Shown in pieces: positions 1 to 9,402 of a stretch of DNA of 64,000 nt (within the stretch, counting starts at the first letter, position 1; each line of letters opens with the position of its first letter). The position numbers and the translations under genes were made by a program. This stretch comes from Erythrobacter sp. BLCC-B19. GTDB taxonomy: Bacteria > Pseudomonadota > Alphaproteobacteria > Sphingomonadales > Sphingomonadaceae. Location: the NCBI RefSeq assembly GCF_028621955.1, contig NZ_CP117516.1, forward strand, positions 62,001 through 126,000. Reading direction: 5' to 3'. Under the pieces are notes generated by a model. The model did no database searches. It saw only the letters and a list, made by a program, of their open reading frames with translations, and was not told where the DNA came from.

Positions 1-479
1 GGCCGGATATGCCCCGCCTCAAGGTGGCTGATGCCGCCGCGCGCTGCGCCGCGATGCAGCACGCCGGCGCCGATCCCGGTGCCGATGGTGGTATAGGCAA
101 GGGTCTCGCACCCCTGCCCCGCGCCCGACAGCCACTCGCCCAGCGCCGCGCCGTTAACGTCGGTCTCGATCAATAGCGGCGCGCCGAGGTGGGCGAGCGC
201 ATCGTGGAACCGCGCCCCGCTCCAGCCGGGCTTGGGGGTGGTGGTGAAGGTGCCATAGGCGGGCGAGGCCGGGTTGATGTCGATTGGCCCGAAGGAGGCA
301 ATGCCGATCCCGGCGAGCGGGCCGTGCGCGGCAAAGAAGGCCGCCATTTCGGGGAAGGTGACATCGGGCGTGCGGGTGTCGATCCGCGTGCGGTCGATGA
401 TCCGCCCTGCCGCGTCTGCCACAGCGAGCACGAATTTCGTGCCGCCTGCCTCCACGGCGCCGATAGGCTGGTCTGTCAT
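1..479 (-). CDS. ROK-family sugar kinase (fructokinase-like), C-terminus beyond window
   Basis: Cytosolic sugar kinase of the ROK family, probably phosphorylating fructose or a related hexose with ATP. About 159 N-terminal residues are visible. The frame opens with an N-terminal ATP-binding segment (EAGGTKF near residue 10), then a GIASFGPID block, a TDVNGAALGE segment carrying the likely catalytic Asp, and a TIGTGIGAG glycine-rich block. A GHIRP sequence at the edge lies where ROK enzymes start their zinc-binding loop. ATG at 479 overlaps the stop of the TPR/oxygenase gene as ATGA, so it is the last visible gene of a TBDR/halogenase cluster. Such kinases are often the cytosolic end of TonB-fed sugar loci in sphingomonads and Caulobacter. 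Substrate is not determinable here. Confidence 0.85.
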   Translation of the reverse strand, partial: MTDQPIGAVEAGGTKFVLAVADAAGRIIDRTRIDTRTPDVTFPEMAAFFAAHGPLAGIGIASFGPIDINPASPAYGTFTTTPKPGWSGARFHDALAHLGAPLLIETDVNGAALGEWLSGAGQGCETLAYTTIGTGIGAGVLHRGAARGGISHLEAGHIR

Positions 480-1906
480 GGCTTGTCCTGTTCTCCGGGT
501 GGCGGTGCGATGTCGAAGGCGATAGTCAGGCGCTCGGCTCCCGCGAAGGGGACGGTGCCGTGCCAGGTGGTTGACGGGAAGATCGCGAGCCGCCCCGCCT
601 GCGGCGTGATATGGCGCAAGGGTGCTAGGTCGAGCTTCAGCTCGGGCGGGGGCGCGCCGAGGGCGAGGTCGCCGGCATGGTCTGGCCCCGGATCGCCCGG
701 CACGGCGAGATAGAATGCGGTGCTGGCCCAGCCGAGCGGATGGGTGTGCGCGCTGTGGTATCCGCCTGCGGAAAGCCGCACCGACCAGCTGCCGGAAAAG
801 CGGATGTTCTGCGGCTTGCGGCCGAGCAGCGGATGGTGCGCCCCTTCGTCGCCTTCGCGATCAGGCAAGCCGTCGCGCCAATCCGCCACAGCGCGCGCCA
901 GCCGCACGCGCAGATCGCCGATCAGCGGGTCGTGGTGAAGCAACATGTCGCGATCGGTCTGCACCCCGCCGCGCACCGATTGTTCGGTATAGGGCGCAGC
1001 CATGCGATGAAGCCCGCGCACAAAATCTGCCAGCGCGGCGAGCCGCGCGGGCGCAAGGCCGAGATCGAAACTCTGGGCAAAGCCTGTTTCGCCCCCCTCG
1101 AGCCATGCAGCGCGCGGATCATCCAGCAGCCGCCAGCAAAGGCTGGCATAGGGCCAGAACTGGCCTGCCTGAGGGGTTGCCAGCTGCGCCTCGGCCAGCG
1201 CCAGCGCGCGCTGCAGGTCGCCGTGGCGCAGGGCGTGGCGCACTTGGAGGAGGGTGAGGCCCGGGTCGCTGGAACCGGCAAAGGGCGCGAAGATCACCGG
1301 ATCGGCGGGCGCAGTGCCGCCCTCGCAGGCGAGATAGAGCCGCAAGGGCGCAAGCCCGCTCGTCACCCCTCGCGCCTCAGCCAGAGCCAGCACCGCGCCT
1401 GCGCCGTCCCAGTCCTTGGCCGCCGCCAGCTTCTGGAACCACGCCTGGTAGATCGCGCCATTGCCCGGCTCGCGCGCCGCCGCCTCGCGGTAGGATCGCC
1501 ACGGATCGCATTTCCCCGCCGTGACCCTGAGGGTCGAGAGCGCGCCGTGCCCGTCGGCCCAGCCCGGCATCCGCGCCAGCACTCCCTCAAGCAGCCGCTC
1601 GGCCCGCGCGCGATCACCCTCCGCTGCCAGCGCCAGCGCGAGATTGCGCACCACAGCCGCGTTGCCGGGGTTGAGCAGCGCCGCGCGCTCGAACAGGCCG
1701 GCGGCAGGATACCAGCCCTCAAACGCGAACTGCGCCTGCATGAAGGCGATGGCCGGATGATCGGGTGCGGCCTTGGCCGCTGCATTGATGGCGGCGCAGG
1801 CGGCGACCATGTCCTGCTCCGCGCGCGCGCGCTGCGCTGCGCTGACCAGTGCCGCCGGATCGCCCGCCGCCGCCGCCGCTTGGCTCACACCTGCGGAGCC
1901 TTGCAA
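476..1906 (-). CDS. TPR protein with C-terminal putative 2OG-Fe(II) oxygenase domain
   Basis: A 476-residue cytosolic protein. The first ~280 residues are Ala/Leu-rich helical repeats of the tetratricopeptide kind (for example around residues 60-130). The C-terminal ~170 residues match the putative 2-oxoglutarate/Fe(II) oxygenase family found in TPR-oxygenase proteins. The iron-site candidates are an HTHP motif at about residues 387-390 and a WHG histidine near 449, with the [11 protein letters not shown] lead-in typical of the family. The gene overlaps the upstream halogenase by 22 nt and the downstream kinase by 4 nt, so it is translated as part of that unit. This family recurs beside tryptophan-halogenase-like genes and TBDRs in sphingomonads. 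Its substrate is not known. The start used here gives 22 nt overlap; a slightly later start is possible. Confidence 0.8.
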   Translation of the reverse strand: MQGSAGVSQAAAAAGDPAALVSAAQRARAEQDMVAACAAINAAAKAAPDHPAIAFMQAQFAFEGWYPAAGLFERAALLNPGNAAVVRNLALALAAEGDRARAERLLEGVLARMPGWADGHGALSTLRVTAGKCDPWRSYREAAAREPGNGAIYQAWFQKLAAAKDWDGAGAVLALAEARGVTSGLAPLRLYLACEGGTAPADPVIFAPFAGSSDPGLTLLQVRHALRHGDLQRALALAEAQLATPQAGQFWPYASLCWRLLDDPRAAWLEGGETGFAQSFDLGLAPARLAALADFVRGLHRMAAPYTEQSVRGGVQTDRDMLLHHDPLIGDLRVRLARAVADWRDGLPDREGDEGAHHPLLGRKPQNIRFSGSWSVRLSAGGYHSAHTHPLGWASTAFYLAVPGDPGPDHAGDLALGAPPPELKLDLAPLRHITPQAGRLAIFPSTTWHGTVPFAGAERLTIAFDIAPPPGEQDKP

Positions 1907-3429
1907 TGCTGGTCGATGAACTGCTGGTGCGTCGGCTGCTTGCCTGCCTCATGCGCCATTGCCGCGCGCAGCCTGCCGAGCCATTCGCCCGGAGCCGCCT
2001 CGCGGTATCCCGCCACCGGATCGCAGGCCTCGGGGATGTGCCCCTGCCCGATATGCACCGCGTGCCAGCTGGGCGGGCCGAACAGGTCCATGTCGCGCGC
2101 GATGTGGCGGCCATAGCGGCGGAAATGCGCCATCTTGAAGGCGAGCGTTTCGGGCACTGCCATGTCGCGGCAATAGCGCCACAGCGGCGCATCATCGCGC
2201 GTGGTGAGCTTATAGTGCAGGATCAGGAAATCGCGGATGCGTTCATATTCGGTGCGAGCGATGTGGTTGTATTCATCGCGCACCAGCGGATCGAAACTGC
2301 GATCCGGGAACAGCGCCAAGAGCTTGGAAATCCCCGCCTGAATGAGATGCAGGCTGGTCGATTCCAGCGGTTCGAGGAAGCCCGACGAAAGCCCGATGGC
2401 GACCACGTTCCTGTCCCAGAATTTGCGCCGCATCCCCGTCACAAAGCGCAGCCGGTTGGGCGCGGCCAGCGGCTCGCCGTCGAGGTTGGCGAGCAAGGTG
2501 GCCTCGGCCTCGTCATCGCTGATGAACTGGCTGCAATAGACATAGCCATTGCCGATCCGGTGCTGGAGCGGGATGCGCCACTGCCAGCCCGCCTCGCGCG
2601 CGGTCGAGCGGGTGTAGGGCGTGAATTCGCCCCCGTGAGAGCAGGGGATCGCCACCGCGCGGTCGCAGGGGAGCCAGTGGCTCCAATCCTCATACCCCGC
2701 TTGCAGGGCGCCCTCGATCAGCAGCCCCCGGAAGCCCGAGCAGTCGATGAACAATTCGGCCTCAAGCGCGCGGCCGTCCTCCAACGTGACCCCGGTGACG
2801 AAGCCGGTCGCGCCGTCCTGCTGGACGGCCGCGATCTTGCCCTCGACGCGGGTGACGCCGCGCGCTTCGGAATAGGTGCGCAGGAACCGGGCATAGCGGC
2901 CCGCGTCGAAATGGAAGGCGTAGTCGAAGGTCGACAGCACATTGCGGCCATCGGGGCTGGGGATGGTGAAGCGGCCTTGCCTGGCCAACTGCCATGCCAT
3001 CGACAAATCATCGAATTCGCCCGCGTCCTCGCCGCCGAGCTTCTGTTGCAGCCACAGCTGGTGGACATCGCGGATGTCCATCGGCTTGCCGTGGGGGCCG
3101 AAGGGGTGGAAGTAGCGGGTGCCCAGCGCCCCCCAACCGACGAATTCGATGCCGAGCTTGAAGCTGCCTTGGGTTGCGCGGATGAACTCGCGCTCGTCGA
3201 TGCCCAGCATCGCGTTGAAGGTGCGGATCGGCGGGATCGTCGCCTCGCCCACGCCGACCGTGCCGATCGCCTCGCTTTCGACCAGCGTGATTGCACAGCC
3301 GCGCGGCAGGGCATTGGCGAGTGCCGCCGCCGTCATCCATCCCGCCGAACCGCCGCCGACAATCAGGATCGAACGGACGGCGCGATCTCCGGCTGCTCCT
3401 TGTGCCGCCCCCTCTGATGCTTGTGTCAT
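1885..3429 (-). CDS. Tryptophan-halogenase-family FAD-dependent oxidoreductase
   Basis: A 514-residue flavin-dependent halogenase-family protein. The FAD-binding GGGSAG is at residues 25-30, the diagnostic WxWxIP motif (WQWRIP) at 282-287, a candidate catalytic Lys at 91 (SFKLGIEF) and a PLEST block with Glu356/Ser357 corresponding to the Glu/Ser pair of PrnA-type enzymes. All key elements of a working halogenase are therefore present. Characterised members use FADH2, O2 and halide to halogenate indoles or other electron-rich rings. Relatives encoded next to TonB receptors in Xanthomonas and Caulobacter mostly lack a known natural substrate. No flavin reductase gene is in the window. It lies downstream of the TBDR terminator and overlaps the TPR/oxygenase gene. 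Confidence 0.9.
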   Translation of the reverse strand: MTQASEGAAQGAAGDRAVRSILIVGGGSAGWMTAAALANALPRGCAITLVESEAIGTVGVGEATIPPIRTFNAMLGIDEREFIRATQGSFKLGIEFVGWGALGTRYFHPFGPHGKPMDIRDVHQLWLQQKLGGEDAGEFDDLSMAWQLARQGRFTIPSPDGRNVLSTFDYAFHFDAGRYARFLRTYSEARGVTRVEGKIAAVQQDGATGFVTGVTLEDGRALEAELFIDCSGFRGLLIEGALQAGYEDWSHWLPCDRAVAIPCSHGGEFTPYTRSTAREAGWQWRIPLQHRIGNGYVYCSQFISDDEAEATLLANLDGEPLAAPNRLRFVTGMRRKFWDRNVVAIGLSSGFLEPLESTSLHLIQAGISKLLALFPDRSFDPLVRDEYNHIARTEYERIRDFLILHYKLTTRDDAPLWRYCRDMAVPETLAFKMAHFRRYGRHIARDMDLFGPPSWHAVHIGQGHIPEACDPVAGYREAAPGEWLGRLRAAMAHEAGKQPTHQQFIDQHCKAPQV

Positions 3430-3500
3430 CCGCTTATCCTACAGCGATTTGCCGCGCCGTGAAGCAGGGGGCGCACATCGGCAGCAGCCTTCGAAGCGTG

Positions 3501-3534
3501 GGAAAAGAGAGGGCGGCGTGGTCAGACGCCGCCC
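3501..3534 (-). terminator. Rho-independent terminator after the TonB-dependent receptor
   Basis: On the minus strand GGGCGGCGT (3534-3526) and ACGCCGCCC (3519-3511) form a perfect 9-bp GC-rich stem with a 6-nt loop, followed by TCTCTTTTCC. It begins 54 nt after the receptor stop and lies 71 nt before the halogenase start. It should reduce readthrough and set receptor expression above that of the downstream enzymes. Confidence 0.7.
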
Positions 3535-3588
3535 TCATTGGACCGGGCGGGAATGCAGGGAGAATTGTCAGCCCCCGCCCTGCCTGCA

Positions 3589-6129
3589 TCAGAACGACAG
3601 CCGGACGTTCGCCATCACCGTGCGCCCCGGAACCGGGGTGCCGCTGATCACCGCCGGGTTGGCCGCGCCGTTGATCAGGGTCGCGCCGTTGCCGCGCAGG
3701 TCATAGACGTCGAACAGGTTGTAGACGTTGAGCCCGACCTGGAGGTTCTCCAGCGCATTGACCCGCAGCGAGGCGTTGACGGTGGTGTCGCCTTCAAACT
3801 CGCGCAGGGCATCATCCACCACGCTCGACTGGCCGGTGGCTGACAGGCCCAGCGTGGCCAGATCGCCGAAGTCGTAGGACGCCGACAGCGAGTAGCTGAA
3901 GTCAGGGATGAACGGCGCACGGGTGTAATTGGCCGCGCCCGACAGCTGGCGTTCGGAGTCCGAGAAGGTCACGTTGCTGACCAGCGACAACCCGCCGTTG
4001 CGATAGGTGCCGAAGAATTCGAAGCCCTTCGACCGGAAGTTGCTGTCGATCACGCAGCCGCCGGTGCCGTTGGGGCAGCGGGTGGCCGAAAGTTCGAAGG
4101 TCGACTGGCTGAAATCGCCCTTGAGCAGCGTGAATTCCGCCGTCCAGTCGCCGCCGCCCAGCTCGCCGCGCGCCTTCACGCCCAGCTCGTACTGGTTGAC
4201 GAAATCGACCGAGGGGGTGACGCCGTCGGCCGAACAGCCATTGGCCCCGGCGAGCGCCTGCGCGCCGGTGCACAGCGCGCCATTGTTGGCGATCTTGCCG
4301 CCCACGGTCTGACGGTCGGCATTGAACCGCCCGCCGCGCGAGGCCCGGGCGAAGACCGACAGATCGCTCGACGCCTTGAACAGCGCACCCAGCGACCAGC
4401 TGGTGTAGCTGCGGGCGTAATCGAGCGTTTCGCGCGCGCCGTTCGCGGTGATCGCCTCGATCCGCAGGTTCGGGCGGCTGGGATCGGGCGAGACCAGGAA
4501 GGTGTTGCCGCCCGCGATGGTAAAGCCGCTCGCCGCGATGCGTTCGAACCGGATCGAGGCATCGAGGTTGAAGCGTTCATGATCCAGCACCAGCTGGGCA
4601 TAGGGCGCGGTGTTGGTGTAGCCGAGGTCATAGTCGCGCGCACAGCACGAACCCCAGTTGTTGTTATAGCCCGAAATACCCTGGAAGGTCAGCTGATTGC
4701 CCGCCGCGTCGAACAGGTCGAGCTGGGCCGGATTGTTGCCGCTCAGCTCGCGGGTCGAACGGTTGACGTGCCAGTCCATCGCGATGGTCTGGTCCATGTA
4801 GAAGAAGCCGCCGCGCGCGGTCAGCTGCATGGTGCCGATGTCGAACTCGCCCGCCACGACCAGATCGTTCACCAGCGCGCCAAGGTCACGGATGTTGGTG
4901 GTGACGTTGACGTTGTTGTCGAGCAGCGCGCCGGTGAACAGCTGGCCGGCCCGCGGGCCATTGGCATAGCGGATGCTGGCCACGGTCGCGCCATTAACGG
5001 TCGATCCCAGCACGCTCGAAGTCGGGGCGATGTTGAGGAAGGGCGAGGAGAAGCCGCCCGACACGTCCGAATAGCGCGCGCGGTTATCGACCGTGATGTT
5101 GTCGCCGAATTCCCAGTGCAGATGCGCGCCGAGATATTGCTGTTCGGTGGAGATGCCGTTCAACCCGACCCGCTCGAAATTGCCTTCGCGGTTGAGGATC
5201 AGCTGTTCCTGGTTGTAGATCGAATAGTTGGACTGGCTGCGTCCGTCGAAGCCGGGGAAGGCGCGGATATTGGTGATCTTGCCGTTCGAAAAATCGGCGA
5301 GCGCCGGTGCACCGGTGTAGTTGATGCCCTGCGTGTCGGCGACCTTGAAGAACAATCGCAGGAACGAGGCGCCATCCTCGAACTCCTTGGTGATGTTGCC
5401 CTTCACCTGGATCGCGTCATTGATGGTGTAATCCACACCGAGCATATCGCGCCCGCGCTGGAAGAAGCCGCCGATGTGGAAATTCAGCCCTTCGGCGAGC
5501 GGCCCGCCATAGCGGAAATCGACGCGGGTGTCGTTGTAGTCGACGCCCTTGTTGACCTGCACGTAGCCGCCTTCGCGCGCGCCGGTGTGGCTGATGTAGT
5601 TGATGACCGCGCCGGGCGCCTGGCTGGCAAGCGTGGTGGCAGAACCGCCGCGCACGGCTTCGACCGTGGCCGTGGTCGCGTCAAAGCGGGTCCAGTAGTC
5701 GTTGTTGCCGAACTGGATGTCGCCGAACAGCACCATCGGCAGGCCATCTTCCTGCAATTGCACGAAGGGCGAGCCGCCGGTCGCCACGGGCAGACCGCGC
5801 ACCGCGATGTTCGAGTTGCCGCCCGGGCCGGAAGTGCCCGGGGTCTGGATGCCCGGCAGCAGGCGGAAGATTTCCGCTTCGGAGGCCGGCTGGAAATTCT
5901 GGATGATCGAATCGTCGATCGCGGTGACCGAGATCGAGCTTTCGATCTGGGTTCGGTTGCCCGCAGCGGCGGTGACGACGATGGTGTTGAGGCCCTGATC
6001 CTCGCCTTCATCGGCAACCGCTTCGGCGGCGTCATCCGCCATGTCCTGCGCTTGCGCCGCACCTGCGCACGGCAGCGCGACCCCGAGGGCCAGCACGGAG
6101 ACACAGGTGTGGTAAATGGATTTGCGCAT
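3589..6129 (-). CDS. TonB-dependent outer-membrane receptor
   Basis: An 846-residue outer-membrane active transporter. An N-terminal signal peptide ends near AGAAQAQ (about residue 28), followed by a plug domain (NTIVVTAAAG, a PGIQTPGTSGPGGN region, VEAVRGGSATTL) and a long 22-strand-type barrel ending in the Phe-terminal VRLSF. The start chosen is the ATG at 6129, because AAGGAGGGG sits just upstream; a GTG 21 nt earlier lacks this. It resembles receptors paired with tryptophan-halogenase/ROK clusters in sphingomonads, where carbohydrate import is the usual inference. Tandem LacI-type operators about 75-110 nt upstream of the start support sugar-responsive control. The ligand cannot be read from sequence. 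Confidence 0.93.
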   Translation of the reverse strand: MRKSIYHTCVSVLALGVALPCAGAAQAQDMADDAAEAVADEGEDQGLNTIVVTAAAGNRTQIESSISVTAIDDSIIQNFQPASEAEIFRLLPGIQTPGTSGPGGNSNIAVRGLPVATGGSPFVQLQEDGLPMVLFGDIQFGNNDYWTRFDATTATVEAVRGGSATTLASQAPGAVINYISHTGAREGGYVQVNKGVDYNDTRVDFRYGGPLAEGLNFHIGGFFQRGRDMLGVDYTINDAIQVKGNITKEFEDGASFLRLFFKVADTQGINYTGAPALADFSNGKITNIRAFPGFDGRSQSNYSIYNQEQLILNREGNFERVGLNGISTEQQYLGAHLHWEFGDNITVDNRARYSDVSGGFSSPFLNIAPTSSVLGSTVNGATVASIRYANGPRAGQLFTGALLDNNVNVTTNIRDLGALVNDLVVAGEFDIGTMQLTARGGFFYMDQTIAMDWHVNRSTRELSGNNPAQLDLFDAAGNQLTFQGISGYNNNWGSCCARDYDLGYTNTAPYAQLVLDHERFNLDASIRFERIAASGFTIAGGNTFLVSPDPSRPNLRIEAITANGARETLDYARSYTSWSLGALFKASSDLSVFARASRGGRFNADRQTVGGKIANNGALCTGAQALAGANGCSADGVTPSVDFVNQYELGVKARGELGGGDWTAEFTLLKGDFSQSTFELSATRCPNGTGGCVIDSNFRSKGFEFFGTYRNGGLSLVSNVTFSDSERQLSGAANYTRAPFIPDFSYSLSASYDFGDLATLGLSATGQSSVVDDALREFEGDTTVNASLRVNALENLQVGLNVYNLFDVYDLRGNGATLINGAANPAVISGTPVPGRTVMANVRLSF

Positions 6130-6204
6130 TTCTTCCCCTCCTTGACACACGGATGGCTGGTTTCAGCTCTGCAAAGCTCCGTTGATCGTCCGTCTAAATG
6201 TTGC

Positions 6205-6239
6205 GCAATCGATTGCAATAGAAAAATGCAATCGATTGC
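6205..6239 (-). promoter_or_regulatory. Tandem LacI-family operators upstream of the TonB-dependent receptor
   Basis: Two identical perfect 12-bp palindromes GCAATCGATTGC lie at 6205-6216 and 6228-6239, centre to centre 23 bp, separated by AATAGAAAAAT. The core AATCGATT with flanking GC has the form of operators for LacI/PurR-family repressors (central CpG, inverted half-sites). They sit upstream of the minus-strand receptor. No LacI-family gene occurs in the window, so the cognate regulator must be elsewhere. I could not place a convincing -35/-10 pair around them. Confidence 0.7.
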
Positions 6240-6276
6240 GATTCAGCGCAAAGCGTGTCTGAAACGTCACAAGTCG

Positions 6277-6301
6277 CCCCTTGCCGCCATGTCGCAAGGG
6301 G
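6277..6301 (-). terminator. Possible terminator hairpin downstream of the sulfatase operon
   Basis: CCCCTTGC (6277-6284) and GCAAGGGG (6294-6301) form an 8-bp stem with a 9-nt loop, 60 nt past the sulfatase stop on the minus strand. The following sequence CGACTTGTGACG has only a poor U-tract, so termination may be weak. It also lies between the sulfatase operon and the receptor operators, where insulation would be expected. Confidence 0.35.
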
Positions 6302-6329
6302 TCGTCAGTGGATGGGATGGGATCGCCTT

Positions 6330-6345
6330 GGCGCAGGCCTGCGCC
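6330..6345. repeat. Perfect 16-bp palindrome GGCGCAGGCCTGCGCC
   Basis: A gapless dyad centred between 6337 and 6338, 15 nt downstream of the sulfatase stop. With no loop it is a poor terminator hairpin on its own. It could be a protein site or a chance GC-rich dyad. No second copy was noticed in the window. Confidence 0.4.
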
Positions 6346-6360
6346 GAATCGGACGGCGCG

Positions 6361-8028
6361 TCAGTTGGGCCAGTAGATGTATTCGTCCCCCGCCCGGTAT
6401 GGCTCGGCCAGCGTGCGGTCGATCGAGACCGGGGTATCGAAGGTGCTGGCATAGAGCGGCGCACGCCGCCCCGCCTCGTGCGCCTTTATCAGCGCTTCCA
6501 GTTCAGCGCGCTTGGCGGGCTGGGATGCGGCGAGATTGCGCTGCTCGGTTGGATCGGCGGCGAGATTGTAGAGCCACGCCTTGCCCTGCTTGCCGTTGAT
6601 CTGGAGCTTCCAGTCGCCGGCCCGCACGGCCTTGTAATAGCCGCTCGACCAGAACAGCGGGGCATCGGGCCGCAGCGCCGCGCCTTTGCCAGTGAGCGCC
6701 GGCACGAGATTGCGCCCGTCGATGGCAACACCTTGCGGCAGGGGCGCGCCCGCTGCGGCGGCGAGCGTGGGCATGACGTCGACCTGCCCGACCGGGAGTG
6801 CAATGCGCGATCCTGCGGCCACCTGCGCAGGCCAGCGGGCGAACAGCGGAACGCGAATCCCGCCTTCAAAGAACGTCCCCTTCCCCCCGCGATAAGGCGC
6901 ATTGAGGCCTTGCAACCCGACATAGCCCGGCGCGCCATTGTCCGACGAGATCATCACCAGCGTGTTGTCCGCCAGCCCCTCGGCCTCAAGCTTGGCCATG
7001 ATCCGTCCCACGCTGCGATCGAGCGCGCGGATCATCGCCGCATAGACCCTCAGCCGCTCCGACCCGAGATCGCCCACAGCCTCGTAATCCGCGCGGGTCG
7101 CCTGGAGCGGCGAGTGCACCCCCCAATGCGCAAGGTAGAGGAAGAACGGGCGGTTGCGGTTGGCCTCGATCACCTTGAGGCTTTCGTCCGTCCAGTAATC
7201 GGCAAGGTAGCCGCCGGGGGCGAATTTCTCGCCGCCATTGTAGCTCGTCACGGAATGCGCCGAGGCCCACAGGAACCGGTCGATCGGGTCGAAATCGACA
7301 TGGGCGTTGACCACATCGGGGTGATCCTCGGGCAGATGGAGCATCCCGTCCATGTTGAGGCTCTCGTCGAAGCCTTGCGCGTTGGGCAGGAACTTGGGCG
7401 CGTTGCCAAGGTGCCACTTGCCGATGTGCACCGTGTGATAGCCGCGCGTGCGCAGCACCTCGGCGACGGTGACTTCCTCAGGCGGCAAGCCCTGCTCCTC
7501 GAACGGCGGGGCGGCAGCCTCGGCCGCCGAATGGGTGAGGATCGGCGGGCGGTCGGGATGAATGTCGTTCCACACCATCGGCACGATGCGCGGGAACCCG
7601 CCCGGCGTGGGCGTGAATTCAAAGCCGGTGCGCGTGGCGTAGCGCCCGGTCATCAGCTGCGCGCGGCTCGGCGAGCAGGTCGCATTGCCGGCATAGGCCT
7701 GCGTGAAGATCGCGCCCTCGGCGGCGAGCTTGTCGATATTCGGGGTCTTGATGCGCCCGTCTGCCACGCCGCCACCAAAGGTCGACAGGTCGTTCATGCC
7801 GAGATCGTCGAACAGGATGACGATGATGTTGGGCGGACGTTCGGCGGGGCTTTGCGCGGCGGCTTGCGGCCCCTGTTGCCACGGCACCGGGCGGTTGGGA
7901 GCAATGTCCTGCGCACTCTGCCAGCGCACCAGCGCGAGCGTGAGATCGGTGCGAAACGCGTAAGCGCCCCCGGCAGCCAGCGCGAGCACCGCCAGCGTGC
8001 CCAGCCCCGCCGTCTGCCACCGCTTCAC
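6361..8028 (-). CDS. Membrane-anchored Cys-type sulfatase (arylsulfatase family)
   Basis: A 555-residue sulfatase. A single N-terminal hydrophobic segment (residues 7-24) should anchor or export it to the periplasm. The alkaline-phosphatase-like fold begins at PNIIVILFDDLG with the metal-binding Asp pair 74/75. CSPSR at 118-122 is the signature in which the Cys is converted to formylglycine, so an FGE-type maturase is needed from elsewhere in the genome. HIGKWHLG and SDNGAPG motifs follow. GTG at 8028 is chosen because it overlaps the DUF1330 stop (GTGA) and precedes the membrane segment directly; reading further upstream only enters the neighbour in another frame. The substrate could be a sulfated sugar or aryl sulfate. 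It is the last gene of the TetR operon. Confidence 0.9.
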   Translation of the reverse strand: MKRWQTAGLGTLAVLALAAGGAYAFRTDLTLALVRWQSAQDIAPNRPVPWQQGPQAAAQSPAERPPNIIVILFDDLGMNDLSTFGGGVADGRIKTPNIDKLAAEGAIFTQAYAGNATCSPSRAQLMTGRYATRTGFEFTPTPGGFPRIVPMVWNDIHPDRPPILTHSAAEAAAPPFEEQGLPPEEVTVAEVLRTRGYHTVHIGKWHLGNAPKFLPNAQGFDESLNMDGMLHLPEDHPDVVNAHVDFDPIDRFLWASAHSVTSYNGGEKFAPGGYLADYWTDESLKVIEANRNRPFFLYLAHWGVHSPLQATRADYEAVGDLGSERLRVYAAMIRALDRSVGRIMAKLEAEGLADNTLVMISSDNGAPGYVGLQGLNAPYRGGKGTFFEGGIRVPLFARWPAQVAAGSRIALPVGQVDVMPTLAAAAGAPLPQGVAIDGRNLVPALTGKGAALRPDAPLFWSSGYYKAVRAGDWKLQINGKQGKAWLYNLAADPTEQRNLAASQPAKRAELEALIKAHEAGRRAPLYASTFDTPVSIDRTLAEPYRAGDEYIYWPN

Positions 8029-8444
8029 GCCGCAGCCGCCCCGGCGCGGGTGCAGATATTGAGCTGCCCCGCCAGCCCGGCATCGCGGTGCCGGGTGATC
8101 GCCTGATATTCGGGCGATTGCACCATCGTCAGCATCGCCTTGCGAGAGGGATATTCGGCAATCGCCACCATGTCCCACAGCTCCTCGACCTCGCCGAGCA
8201 GCAGCCCTGTCACCGCCCCGCTGAACCGCACCTGCCCACCCACAGCCGCAAGACACGCCTGCACGCCCGCAGCATAGCGCGCATAGGCCTCACGCCCTGA
8301 AAGCTCAGGCTCGGAGCCATCGGCATAGGCGGCCTTCTCGCGGAACCTGAGGAGGTTCACCATGCACATCGGCGCCCCATCATCCGCGCCAAAAAACGCC
8401 ATTGCCTGTTCGGGCTTGGGGTGAAGGGCGTTTGTGACGATCAT
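8025..8444 (-). CDS. DUF1330-family protein
   Basis: A 139-residue cytosolic protein of the DUF1330 ferredoxin-like (dimeric alpha/beta barrel) family. The family pattern is visible: MVNLLRF near the N-terminus, a G(R/E)EAYARYAA helix, a [20 protein letters not shown] segment and [15 protein letters not shown] near the end. No enzymatic function is established for the family. It overlaps the haloalkane dehalogenase start by ATGA and the sulfatase by GTGA, so it is co-translated with both. Context suggests an accessory to the same catabolic operon. Confidence 0.85.
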   Translation of the reverse strand: MIVTNALHPKPEQAMAFFGADDGAPMCMVNLLRFREKAAYADGSEPELSGREAYARYAAGVQACLAAVGGQVRFSGAVTGLLLGEVEELWDMVAIAEYPSRKAMLTMVQSPEYQAITRHRDAGLAGQLNICTRAGAAAA

Positions 8445-9364
8445 GCTTGCGCTCCTGCCTTGGCGACATCGAGAATGGCGGCGACGAAACCCTCGGGGTC
8501 GTCCTCCTGAATGAAGTGTCCGCCTCTCAAGGTGCGATGCGCCTGTCCGGCGGTGCCGGGCACGCGGCCGATGAAGCGCGTCTCACCCGTGCGGGTGATG
8601 GGGTCACCGTCGGAAAAGGCGCAAAGGAAGGGCTTGTGCCACCCGTCCAGCACCGCCCAGGCCGCCTTCTGGTCAGGCACAGCGGGGTTGCCTTCAAAAG
8701 GCACAAAGCTCGGGAAGATCCGCGCCCCTGCCTTGTAACCGGCATCGGGGAACGGCGCGTCATAGGCAGCGATCTCGGCCGGAGAAAGCGGCCGCTTGGT
8801 GCCCTTGGCGATGATCTTGCCGATCGGGAAGACCGGGCTCCACTGCGAAAACGCCCGCCAGATCGCAAAGGCGCGCGGCGCGGGGCCGCCTTCGGGCAAG
8901 CCGCCGTTGGAGAGCGCGACCGCACGGAAGCGCTCGGGCATGGCCGCCACCAGCCTGAGACCGATCAGCGATCCCCAATCCTGGCAGGCAAGCGTGATAT
9001 CCGTCAGATCGAGCGCCTCCAGCCATTGCCGCATCCAGCCGACATGGCGGGCATAGGAATAGTCGGCCTTAGCGGCGGGCTTGTCGGACTTGCCGAAACC
9101 CACGAGGTCGGGCGCAACCACCCGGTATCCTGCCGCGACCACGGGGCCGATCATGTGGCGGTAGAGATAGCACCAGGTCGGCTCGCCATGCATCATCAGC
9201 ACCACCGGGGCATCGCGCGGCCCTTCGTCGATGTAATGGATGCGCAGCGGCGTGCCGCCCGGTTCACTGGCCACCTCGAGATAATGCGGCGCGAATGGAA
9301 AATCCGCGATGGCCGCAAAGGCGGTCTCCGGCGTTCGCAGGACTTTCACGGTGATCTCCCCCAT
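8441..9364 (-). CDS. dhmA: Haloalkane dehalogenase, subfamily HLD-I (alpha/beta hydrolase)
   Basis: A 307-residue cytosolic hydrolase that would replace halide by hydroxyl on a haloalkane. The N-terminal VLRTPE and FPFAPHYLE blocks match the HLD-I group typified by DhlA. HGEPTW (59-64) forms the oxyanion region. The nucleophile is Asp129 in QDWGS, with halide-stabilising Trp130 beside it and further Trp residues (169, 175) in the cap. The acid is near Asp251/Asp253 and the catalytic His is 282 in GGHFIQED. All catalytic positions are intact. The physiological substrate is unknown, as for most HLD-I enzymes; epoxide hydrolase is a less likely alternative because of the QDW nucleophile and HGEPTW. 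It overlaps DUF1330 and follows the TetR gene by 38 nt. Confidence 0.85.
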   Translation of the reverse strand: MGEITVKVLRTPETAFAAIADFPFAPHYLEVASEPGGTPLRIHYIDEGPRDAPVVLMMHGEPTWCYLYRHMIGPVVAAGYRVVAPDLVGFGKSDKPAAKADYSYARHVGWMRQWLEALDLTDITLACQDWGSLIGLRLVAAMPERFRAVALSNGGLPEGGPAPRAFAIWRAFSQWSPVFPIGKIIAKGTKRPLSPAEIAAYDAPFPDAGYKAGARIFPSFVPFEGNPAVPDQKAAWAVLDGWHKPFLCAFSDGDPITRTGETRFIGRVPGTAGQAHRTLRGGHFIQEDDPEGFVAAILDVAKAGAQA

Positions 9365-9402
9365 TAAATTGGCATTGAACGTGCCACTTTATTGGCTGAA
9401 GG

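Noticed and set aside
677..3417. Long plus-strand frames (479 and 522 codons) opposite the TPR/oxygenase and halogenase genes
   Set aside because: Composition-driven antisense frames; the minus-strand products carry full catalytic motifs.
3501..3534. Hairpin as a regulator site of the halogenase
   Set aside because: Stem, GC content and following TCTCTTTTCC on the minus strand fit an intrinsic terminator better.
6205..6239. Paired GCAATCGATTGC sites as recombination or attachment sites
   Set aside because: No integrase or mobile gene nearby; form and position match a LacI-family operator pair.
4579..8106. A 1175-codon open frame on the plus strand across the receptor and sulfatase genes
   Set aside because: It is antisense to two well-supported genes, crosses their intergenic control region, has no family resemblance and reflects the GC-rich codon bias that suppresses stops on the opposite strand.
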